This document shows positions 22,392 to 34,300 of a stretch of DNA of 64,000 bases, in pieces. Position 1 is the stretch's first letter. Every line of letters begins with the position of its first letter. The notes under the pieces were generated by a model that saw only the letters and a program-made list of their open reading frames with translations, did not search any database and was not told where the DNA came from. A program made the position numbers and the translations under genes. The DNA comes from Branchiostoma floridae (taxonomy: Eukaryota > Chordata > Leptocardii > Amphioxiformes > Branchiostomatidae). The DNA lies in NCBI RefSeq assembly GCF_000003815.2, contig NC_049992.1:6547081-6611080 (forward strand), read 5' to 3'.

Positions 22392-25300
22392 TTACATGTA
22401 TCCGTTACGGTTGCGCACACCGACGTTTGTCAGTGAAGGGATGGAGGAAGCCAAAGACCCCATCGATGTAGCAATATCTCTCGTAGTCAAACCTGGTGCC
22501 TGAGATTTCCCCTCGGCAGCCTCCCGGCGATTGTAGAGGTGAATGGCGATGCACAGAAGTATGATGCTGGCAGCTGTGAGCAGGGCCTGAACACCGACGA
22601 ACAGGAGGCGGTTCAGCGGCATGTTGTACAGGAGACATGCGCCCCGCACGCCGCAGCTGGAGGACCACAGCTCGCAGGACGAGTCGATCAGCGCTCCGAT
22701 GTAGATAGGCGCCGGGATATACGCTGGGAAAGATATCGATAAAATACTGTGAATGCAGAAATGTTCGCGGTGGATTAATGTTCGTGGTTTTCGCATCGAC
22801 CACTTCACCGCGAACTTAAAACCATCGCGAACATTTTTCTATTATGGTATTAGACTGCAGTCTATGGTATTACCGTGAACTTAAATCCACCGCGAAAAGT
22901 CCCTTTTCCCGCTGCCGCGAAATTAAATCCCCGCGAACTTAAATGCATTTACAGTAATGAATTTTTGCTGTCGCAACCAGATACATTGAACTGTATTTTG
23001 GCGACGCTATCAGGGGCCGAGCCGCTTAGTGTAGTAGTGTATGTTACCTGTGTTTACACAATCTCTCGCTAGCTGGGGTTAATGACCCCCTAACCCCTGC
23101 CCTCTTAAGGCGGCGGCAATTATAGGGCCGGCTGCTAGGAGCGCGATTTTAGCCAGGTTAGTAGTGTATGCAGTTTGCAAGGATTGCGGTTTCCGCCATT
23201 CAAGGCTACTCTGGGAAACAAACTTCTAGCCAGGGCTGGCAGAGAATTTGTACGGCAGCCAAGGCAGGTCTGCCTTAGATAAGCACTCCGGGGATTTGTT
23301 AGGCATGGAGAGTTTTAATGCCAGGTTCTCAGGGTACATTAAGGCGTTTGCACTTTTATTCTGAAACTACGTCGATGTAGGTTAGACATCCAGCTAATAA
23401 GATACACCAAAAAGTAGTTACTTGAGTAACTGAATATGGTTTTGGAAACGGTCAGACGTTTCGGATAGAATTCACTCAGTGTCACTGACGAAGGATAGGG
23501 GATTCTATCCGAAACGTCTGACCGTTTCCAAAACCATACCCAGTTGCTCGAGTAACTACTTTTTGGTGTATTCTGAAACTATCTTGTGACTGGCTTAAAA
23601 TCACATTATTTTTGGCGACGCATCCAGTGAGCGAGCCTCATAGTATACTTTTGTCTGCATGGATAGCGTGAATTCCACATGCATTAGAGTTTGAAAACAG
23701 ACAAGGTTGCTGAAGCAAAGATCGTTTTTAGATGTGAATCATGGTGGACTGAATCATTTTGATAAACATATACGCACAATCACATTAGTGAGCAGAGTTA
23801 TTAGTTATACTTAGTCTGTATGATTGAAAGATACTTATCAAAGATTCTTTTGAAAAGATAATCACATTCCTAAAAGAAATTGTTATTACAGTTTATTTCT
23901 AACAGGATATCTTTGTTGGATATTTCATAATATCACAGTTGGTTATAACTCACCAAGCAGCCTTGTAGTCAGGCTTTGCAATCCAACTCCAAACGTCTTA
24001 GTGTCTGGTGACAGCACCCTGATAGAGGTTAAATGAAGAGCATATAATAAATTTTAGCAGAAGTAGCATAGACATACTCTGATGTATGTAATAGTTCCCT
24101 TTATTACTTACCATAGATTCTACTCAATGTAGTCCAGTAATTGAAATTGCTGTCATATGATGTGTAGTATTAGACTGCACCTTTTGTTGTCTAAACACTG
24201 GCATACATTGTCGCTGATACAATTGTTGCCCAATAAACCATCTATCCATCTATCAATCTATAATTTAAAAAATCCTAGTAATAGCTACAGCGGCAACGTT
24301 TTCTTAACAGCTTCAAAATATAACATGTAAAAACGTACCTTTGTGCAATGAGGATTTTAAGGTATAATATTTGAAATATCTTAGATTAAGATTAAGGTAG
24401 TAAGAAGCTTCACACTAAATGTTTCTTTGTTATTGTCCTGCAAAGAGAGACCACTGACTTTATGTCTGAGGTGCTTTTTAGGTGCCCACGTTTTGCCAAA
24501 TGCTTCCTTTTTCCTTGCAGGCTTCATATTTCAATATATTTCATATAAAATAGGGGCCTAACTACAGGCTGTGCTTACCTGAGACTGGCCACGACAAGCA
24601 GCAAGGGAATCATCGCACGGCAAACAAGGTTTAGTGTCAGAAGGGCCAGGAAGGACCGCGAGGCGATGCATTTTGTGGGACATGGAATGGAAAAGGCGGA
24701 TGTGCTCGGTGTTATTTGTACTGAAGATGGGAGATTAGTGTAGGCGTTTGGCTCCGAAGTTACGGTAACGGTGCGAGCTTCCGTACGATTTGCTGCGTCT
24801 GTAACTCCGTCTGGTGTAAAGTTTTCAGGATTCGGGGTTGCCCAAACTGATGCAAAATATCCAGTCGACTCTTCCTTGGCAGCCATGATGGTCTGAGTGC
24901 CGGACAGCTGTTTGGTACTTCCTCCCGTGATGCTTTGTGGGTTGGATGTCACACAGCCACAGTTTGAATAATTCTACATTGACGACAAGACAAACTTAAC
25001 GTTAACGTAAGCTATAATTGACGTCTAACAAAAAAAAGGTAGAAGTTTGAACTTTTTATGTTGTAATCATGATCAGTTCCATCATGGGTGAATGATCATA
25101 ACGAGAATATGAATTCCGACACATTGAGATAAGCAGCACCGCAGTCGTATAAGGAGTGACTTAGAAATAAAATATGAAAAGAATAACAGTGTATTTTCCT
25201 GATGTAAATAAAGCTACAGATTCAATTTGAATATGACGAGGCGTCTTACGGCTAGTTTTATCCCTCTGGGGCCTTGAATGCTCTGACTCTCGCGACATCC

Positions 25301-28300
25301 CGCGTGACAGCCCGAGAAGTAAGTGATGCCATCAGACGCACAGACCGGCCGGTACCTGTCCAACGGGCAGCCACAGTCAGCATTGCAGGGGGATGTCAGG
25401 GCGATGCCGCCGGGGAGTCTGCCCAGGGAAACGTTAGCCGTCAAACTGCAACAACAAAAATTATATCTCATGTAGTGGAGTTATACGGAGTGCAAAGCAG
25501 AGAAAGCAGCATGTACCATTATACATGTACACATGACTGGGCTGGAGATCGAACTCAGTCGACCTACAAAAAATAAGGCGAGCACTTTTACCACCCGACA
25601 ATTGTATTGAAACTCGTTGACCTCTCCTCGTCGTTATAGATATCTTAGCAAGGTGTGTGATGATGGGTACGTGTCATACTATATTATTGTAATGTTAGTG
25701 GGCGATGGACGAAAATTTACGTCACAAAAGCAAAGGTTGTGTGGTACATCCATGCCGAAAGTTGCAAACGTTGTAAAAACGCTGATCAAGGATGGAATAA
25801 TGTAAAACAATAAGAACAGGGTGCATGCAAACATGTATGTAGTATGCACCCCAATTTTGACTTACCTGTGTCCGTAGGGAATATTGACCCCTGCGATGGG
25901 AGGGCGGGGGCAGCTGATGAATCCAGCTGGGACCAGGATGACCAGGGAAAGCACAGAAGCGCCTGTGGTCAAGTAAAGACAACCACGGGGTCCCAACTGG
26001 AACCGTCTCAATATGGCAACAGATGCGAACAGTCCGAATAGAGCAGACGGTAAAAAGACCAATCCTGTAAATAGATATATACGATGACTTTGTAAGGAGA
26101 GGCTCTGGGGTTGAAATAGGTCAATAGGTTTCTTATATCTGATATCAATCTGAAAAGATAAACATGCGGAATGCATAATAAGGCATTAATATCTAACACT
26201 GTGAGGTGTTGCTTAAAGTGCACTCTCACTGGACTTGCGTCACGCTTGCGTCACTGCTGGATATCAAAGACTGCTTTGCTATAGAAAGAGTAATGATTTG
26301 ATTGCATGGTCGAAATTGAATGACGCAGTCTATACTTATCGGAAACTTCCCCCATTTTAGGACGATTATACAGGCCATTTCTCCAGNNNNNNNNNNNNNN
26401 NNNNNNNNNNNNNNNNNNNNNNNNNNNNNNNNNNNNNNNNNNNNNNNNNNNNNNNNNNNNNNNNNNNNNNNNNNNNNNNNNNNNNNNNNNNNNNNNNNNN
26501 NNNNNNNNNNNNNNNNNNNNNNNNNNNNNNNNNNNNNNNNNNNNNNNNNNNNNNNNNNNNNNNNNNNNNNNNNNNNNNNNNNNNNNNNNNNNNNNNNNNN
26601 NNNNNNNNNNNNNNNNNNNNNNNNNNNNNNNNNNNNNNNNNNNNNNNNNNNNNNNNNNNNNNNNNNNNNNNNNNNNNNNNNNNNNNNNNNNNNNNNNNNN
26701 NNNNNNNNNNNNNNNNNNNNNNNNNNNNNNNNNNNNNNNNNNNNNNNNNNNNNNNNNNNNNNNNNNNNNNNNNNNNNNNNNNNNNNNNNNNNNNNNNNNN
26801 NNNNNNNNNNNNNNNNNNNNNNNNNNNNNNNNNNNNNNNNNNNNNNNNNNNNNNNNNNNNNNNNNNNNNNNNNNNNNNNNTCTTTGATATAGTGTTACAA
26901 CTCGGAGTTGGGCTATACATGAGATTCATTACTCTTTCTAATAGCAAAGCAGTCTTTGATATATTTGCCTATCCTTGCATTATGGGAGTCGTGGCATCCA
27001 AAGATATATACAAATCTGTCTGTAGCATCGAGTCTCTTGAAATCTGCTGTACTGGATTCGAGAAATGTAAATAGCTCATTACGTAAAATAGCGTATCTAG
27101 AGCATTCCATTAAAAAGTGAAATTCATCTTCAATATGCTTTGGACAGAAAGGACAGAACCTTTGGTCAGGGGCTACATTGTAATATCTACCTGTTTCAAT
27201 ATTCAATTTATGGCTGCTGATTCTTAACTGAGTAATCGCTTTTCGAATTTCAAAATTGTTTATATCATAAAGGTATGTTTCTTGTTCATAATATTCTTTT
27301 GACTTGCTAAGAAAAGACAGCTTTGAATTCTTTTCAATAGAATTAAACCACTTTTGTATATATGTATCTTGTAGCCGGAGGCGTAGTTGGTTGACAATAT
27401 AATCTATATTATAAGCCTCAGGTTTCATCCATATGTGTCCAAAGCCATGGAAACAGAGAATGTCCTTAACATGATTAATCCAGTCTTGATTATCAGTAAG
27501 TACAGTGTTGTATGCATCGCGAAGCAGAGAGTCCTCAGGTAAGTTTACCAAACGGTGCCAGTATTTAATGAGCTGAATTCTAGCAGGTATTATAATAGGA
27601 AAAGTTCCTAACTCTCCTCGCACGCCGTCATTAGATGATTTTGAATGAACACCAAGTAGAAATTTCTGAAAACGTGTGTCAAGTATGTCAAATTCCGGTA
27701 TATCTAAAGGGAGGCGTGTGTTATCGGTTGAAAAGCCATCCTTTTCTATATCAAGCCCAGACGCATATCTTAAGAACATGTCTTTGTCTGGTCTTCTCTC
27801 AAAATTAATGATATAAGAATGAGTTGCATCAGTGCAAGTGCTCTTTCGAATCGACAGTAGAATATTATTGTCGATCTGAAGTTTCTTCAATAAGAAAGAG
27901 AGAGTATTTTTTGGAGAAGATATAGGGATGTTTTTTGAGACAATAAGTTTCCGTGTTTTCGAGGTATGGTCAAAGCATGTTAACTCAGATCCATACATGA
28001 GGATAGGTTTTACAAATTTGTCGAAAAGAGTTTTACCTAGCGCTATGGAAATATTTTCGGAAGATAAAAGTGATTTTAATTTAAAGATAGCTCTCATAGC
28101 TTTGGTCTTTAGAAATTTTCTGGCTGTTTTAAATTTACCTGAGGACGTAAAAGGGATTCCAAGGTAGGTGTAACTGTCTGTAACTTCTATTTCACTATCA
28201 TATATGAAGAATTCTTTTGATATTTTTTTTGTATTGCTTTTAGAGAAGATAAGAACTTTTGTTTTAGATACATTGACAGTTAATTTCCAATTATCACAGT

Positions 28301-31300
28301 ATGTATACATTTCAAAGGTAAAGAACGAATTTTCTTACTTTTGTCGTCTCCTAAGTCATAAATTTACGCATTACGCAATGTCTAAATTATAAAATGACAA
28401 AACAGTGACGCAGTGATAGCCTGGTATCCAGCCGTAATATAGCTCCTGAGTCTCTTTTCTCCTCTTTGCAATTACGTAATTGCAAAGAGGAGAGAAGAGA
28501 CTCAGAAGCTATATTACGGCTGAATACCAGGCTAACGCAGTGAACGAACCCTGCAGTGACGTAAGCTTGAGGCAAGTGCAGTGAGAGTGAAACAATACCT
28601 AACTATGGGATAAACCACAGAGTGTGGTATGCGGACGAAGCGTTTTTGAAAGGTTGTTGTGGTGATGTCATCCCCACGGCATTGCTATATGATAAGAAGT
28701 GATACATACCTAGTAGATAGCTGGCTTGAGCATTGTGCATTCCGAGCTGTGTCTCCATGTATTTAGGGATGAAGGGACCGGTGCTTCCGCTCGCATTATA
28801 ACACACGAAAGCCATGGTTATACACATAAACAGCCAGTTGGTGAGGACCTTTTTTGTACCCAGGATGATATCTGTTGTGAAAACAATCAAAGATGTACGA
28901 GTACTGTAAATGCAGAAATGTTCGCGGTGGATTAATGTTCGCGGTTTTCGCCGTGACCGCTTCACCGCGAATTTAAAACCACCGCGAACATTCTTCTATT
29001 ATGATATTAGATTGCAGTCTATGGTGTTACCGCGAACTTAAATCCACCGCAAAGAGTCCCTTTTCCCGCTACCGCGAAATTAAATCCCCGCGAACTTAAA
29101 TACATTTACAGTATATAAAGATGTATATTAAACTGCAATTGCGGGAAAATTAAGCTTAAGCTCATATCACTCCATCTTCCTCCCAATGCAAGACATGGCT
29201 GTTCCAAAATTGAACTCATTATCTTTTAAATGAACTCTTCCGGCGGCACCTCTAGATGATTAGGACCAATTCAAAATACTTCTATACAAAAAGTCGACTG
29301 TGATGAAATCATTTCAATCCAAACTTGAATTCCCCTGTCAATTTTGGCAATTTTAGGCAAATTGTGTAGATATTTGTGGAAGTTTTAACCGCACCATTTA
29401 GATTTAGAAGGATAACTCAAATGGTCTCAAATGGGATTCTAACACTTTCAGTATTGTTTTAAAAAGGATATGACCACCCACCTTTTGCCTGTTGTTTCAA
29501 TGTTTTAGCAGGGTCAAAGGTCGAGGGGGGTTCTTGTGCTTCTGTTCCGGGAAGCATCTTGTTGCCGTCTTCCTCGTTGTTTTCATTTTCTTCCATCGGC
29601 TTTTTTAATGCTGAAAAGCAAGTGAGAATATTAAAAATGCTAATAGTCGAGTAGCTTTCTCCCTATAATAAATGTAGTAGAAGTCGAATTCTTTATTGTA
29701 ATTAGTTATGATTGCTATCGTAGCTACATGTTCGATCATTTATTTAGAAAGACGTCAAGCGTTACAAGAATAATCAACGTTACTATGTCCAATCTTCTGT
29801 TGCCAGCCCAACTGTGTATGGCGGAAGTGGATAACCAAACAACGGTCATGGCTAGCAATCAACCAATCGTATTCTCCCTGTATTTTTGGTGAGGGACAGT
29901 TATCAGCCGATCACGTTGCATTTTCGACTTTTTCTGACTGGTAATTGTCCATAAAGGCTAAAGCAACAGGCCAGGAAGGATCTGATTGCTCAGCGGCCGC
30001 AAGGGCGCGGACACAATGTCAATGGCAGGCTAGCTTACATGCAACGACCATCGCTTGTTAATGTGTCGTGCATGACACAGGATGTTCTATTCGTTTCATA
30101 AGGCTAGGCCCCATTTCCACTTGACGGCGATCGCGCTGCGGTCTCACTGCGACCTTAAAACGGACAAGTATGACCTTCGCTTTCACACTGGGTATATTAT
30201 ACTAAACGTAAGAGTGTGACTGAGAAGATAACATGTACAAAACACACAAAGTGTAAAAAAAGATTCGTTTCTTTTCTATATAATTATTCGCTGAGCCATC
30301 TGTCAAATTTTAGATCGCAGTGAGAGTGCGACGAGAGCGCCGTCATAGTGGAAAGGGGGTAAAACTAATAAATCTGTTTGAAAACTAATCGCAAAATCAC
30401 ACCTGCTGGGAAGAGAAGCAGCCAAAAGGCGACCAGCCCCAAGGTGCCCATCATGACGAAGTAGCCGAGCCACCAGGCGCCGACCCAGAGGGGGCTCCCC
30501 GGGGACAGCCCGAGGGCGGCAGGGTCGACTCCCTTGTCCATGTCCACGTAACGACTCAGGGTATATCCGCCGAGGAACAGCCCGGCTGAAGGCCCAACCC
30601 CGTACGTGATGTAAGAGAAACCTACAAAAAGAGCAGAATGGCACCACACTTAGTACTTCGCACTTTAAGTGAATCTTACCTCTTTGTGTGTCAAAGTGTT
30701 ATAGAATCCCGTGGGCATGCCATATGTTCTTGGCATCCCCATACCATTTTTCAGGTCCTTTGGTTCAAATACCAGGGAAAAGTACAACGCACATTTTTAA
30801 CCTGTAATCACTAAAAAAAATAAATAATTAGGAAGGAGCTTATGTCGCAAGAGTTAATTAAATCCTGATGGCATATATCCTAGACATACCTGTACCGAGC
30901 TTCAGATACGTTTAGGTAAAATACCATGGTACCAGGGAACTGGAGCAAATAAATACTTTATGGTATTAAATGGCGAAAAGGTCTATATGGCTTGAAGACA
31001 AATACATCACAATGTTGAAGACAAATATATCACAATGTGTCAATGATGTCGTCTGGGAATATGGTCAAATTGCATCTGCCAGGCTTAAAAAATTGTACGA
31101 GTCAAAGAAGATGCCTTCTGGAGAGGATTGTATGCTAAATATGGGAAAAACGGAATAAAGGAAGATTATGGAAGACTACGATAAGGAAATCAGTTTTGAA
31201 TGTACAACGACTCTGGTACACATATTTGTTGACATTCCGTTTTTGGACAAAATGAGCAGTACACATGGACAGTCACTCACCTAAGTAGAATGGAAGGGCC

Positions 31301-34300
31301 TTTTTTGTCACGTGATCGTCCACGTAAGTCGTTCCCAAAGGATAGGTGGGGGCAATGCCAATCCCCTGCAAAAACTTTTAAAGAAGAGAACGTGATTGTG
31401 CGAGCTGTTTGTCACTGGTTGATGGGTGCATTTGATGTAGTTTTTTTGTCTCTCTCTCCTTTACTCCAATGCCTGTCTCTCTCTGGCTGTCTCTCTGTCT
31501 CTGTCTCTCCGTCTCTGTGTCTCTCTCTTTCTGTCTGTCTCTCTGTCTCTGTCTTTCTCTGTCTGTCTGTCCGTCTCTCTGTCTCTGTCTATCTATCTAT
31601 CTCTATCTATCTCTGTCTCTGTCTGTCTCTCTCTGTCTGTCTTTCTGTCGCTGTCTCTGTCTCTCTGTCTCTCTCTGTCTCTCTCTGTCTGTCTTTCTGT
31701 CTCTGTCTGTCTCTACCTCGCTGTATGTTCGCAATGTTTCAGTAAACCAGTGTTCGCACGACAAGATGTCGTTTGTAAACATTTACTCAGACGTCCATTG
31801 GGCATCAGTTTTACTTAACTTTAAAATATTACATAAACCGTGGGTGATATTACCTGTGCAAAAAGGAGTACGGCGTACACGCCACCGTATGGCGAAGATG
31901 ATGATCCCTTGTTTGCTGCACACGTGGTTGATGTAGTTTGGTTAGAAGTGCAGACATCCTGCAAAAATAGTCCACATGGATTATTCTAAACTTCAGTTTT
32001 TATGCCCCTTAAAACCAAAAGGAACTGTTAAGAGATTTATAGGAGTCGAAATATAACTAGAAAGGCTTCTTTTTTCAAGGACACATTTCATAGTTAACTT
32101 CATCGCCCCTTTGCAAAAATTGAATGTTTCTTATTCACGTCTGTAAAAATGCAATGATAAGAACTTACTTCCGCTAAAAAGATAAAAGAACCCTATTGCG
32201 AATTCATACCTCACTGAAGAGTCCCTATTTGACCTCTATGCAAGTCTTGGAATGAATTGTTGCACAAACACACAGTTATATATTCGATCATTCCAAAAAC
32301 CTCGACTCAAAAATGTATATGTTTATATGGAATTGTAATGATGTACGATAATGTGACGATGATAAGGAGATATTCCACCTCTAGCTCACCTTGGGCATCT
32401 CTTGCGTCCCGTTTGCAGGTCCACCTGACGTGACCTCGTAGGCAGGGGTCATGAGATGGGGGAGGCCAAATGCGAACGTCCCAATGGCGAAAATTGATGT
32501 GCAGATTCCTGAATAGGAAATATAGAGATTGTTTCGATTCGAACCAGACTGATTTTTAATTCTTTGCGTATACGATTTGCAACGAACAGAATTTGCTTTA
32601 TGTTGCTTAAAATAATAGGATAAATCTGAAAATACTTGACAAAGAACAAGACAAAATGAGTGCAGTAGTAATACCTTCATTTAAAGCTAGATCCTTACCA
32701 AGTATTTTGGGTCGATTCGCTCCAGGTCTGCCTCCGTAGTAGGACAGCCAAAGTAACCCCAGGACACTCCCGATGTCGGCTGCACTGGCGATCATCCCGA
32801 GATCTTTACTTTCAAGTTGAAACCTGTAACGGAGCAACAACTATTCTAGAATGATCGACTTTAGTTGTGTATATTTAGTCGTATGTTCTATAGTGATTAG
32901 GTGATTATCTTTGAATGTTCTGTACTTTAGATTTATGACTTGAGAATAAAAGGTGAAAAAAACGTGATGCAGCAATCAATATACATATTCAGTTTCTGAA
33001 TTACCTCGCGACTGTCCTCTTATACCTAGTAAATGTAGCCCAAAACTGTTAAACCTAATTTCGAAGAACAAAGCTAAGTTTATCATAAACGTAATCTCCA
33101 AGCAGATCCTACGATGGCATAAGATAGTACTAAACTGGCCAATGAGTGTAGTCAGCTAAGAGCTCGAGGTGTACATTTGCCGGTAGCGAAACACACTCCT
33201 AAGCCGGCTTCACTCCTCTGCCAGCTTTTGATACAATCTTATGCTACCGTAGGATCTGCTTGGAGATTATGATAAACGTTCCCAGCAACACATGTTTTTA
33301 GCACAAACCAAATGCCTATAAGAAAAACATAATCGACCAGTTTTTGGATACCGTTAAATTATGTGACTAGAATGAGCTAATCTATTTTTGTCGCAGCTAG
33401 AATTGCCATTTTGCACATTTCCCTAGGAACGTATTAACTAATCTTCTGGTAGATTTTTGGTGGCATAAGAAAGCTGTGACTGGGGACACTCCTTGGCTGG
33501 TTACACTCCTTGACCGGCTTTGATACTATCTTATGCCACCGGTAAATCTGCCTGGAGATTTCGTTCCTTATGCCATCGGTAATTACTACTAGTATCTTAT
33601 ACCACCGGTCCAATCTGCCCGGAGATCACTATAGGAACGAACATTTGGCGCGCCCATTCACTGTAATTGTCATTGTCTTACATAAGAATTTATTTGTCAT
33701 GTGACAGATGCTTGCTATGTAGTCAACACATAGTTTTAGTACCGTATATCACGGAATGAGTGCACCTGACCATCGATTCAACAGCCACTGTACGAAACCG
33801 GACATACAGTAACCTCAGCAAGGTAAGTTTATTTTGGGGCCTTTGAGGAACTATGTTAAACTTTTGAAGAGAAACATGTCGCTTCTAAAGGCCCCTTTAC
33901 ACGAGAGCAAGAATGAGCTGGAATGCCGTCAGAATGAAAAATTCTTCTCTATTCCTGGGGATTCGTAGTGTATTCTAGATATTTTACTGCATTACAGATA
34001 TTTGTGTCCGTTTTCTCGGCTGGCCCGAAAGTTTTTGACGTTTTAAAAAATTTCGAGGTGCACTTGAAAGTACAGTGGATAAATATCGGACGGCATTCAA
34101 AGTGTATTATAATTGTGTTTTAAATATCATACAGTCTATCTGCAGTATGACCGCATTCTACGGAATTACAACATTATTCGAAACATTCTCATCTCATCCG
34201 ATGGAGAACCGAAACGGCAAGCCACCAGAATGTGGCCAAAAGAATATCTGGAATGCAGTGAGAATTTCTAGAATACACTACAAATTCACAGGAATAGAAA

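Noticed and set aside
25535-25605. A tRNA gene
   Set aside because: A- and B-box-like motifs are present, but no acceptor stem or anticodon arm forms; called a SINE head instead.
26320-26947. Open frames of about 190 codons across the second gap
   Set aside because: They consist almost entirely of unknown residues from the N run.
31290-31936. Leu/Ser/Cys-rich open frames of about 150 codons
   Set aside because: Translations of a TCTG/TCTC microsatellite in an SLCO intron.
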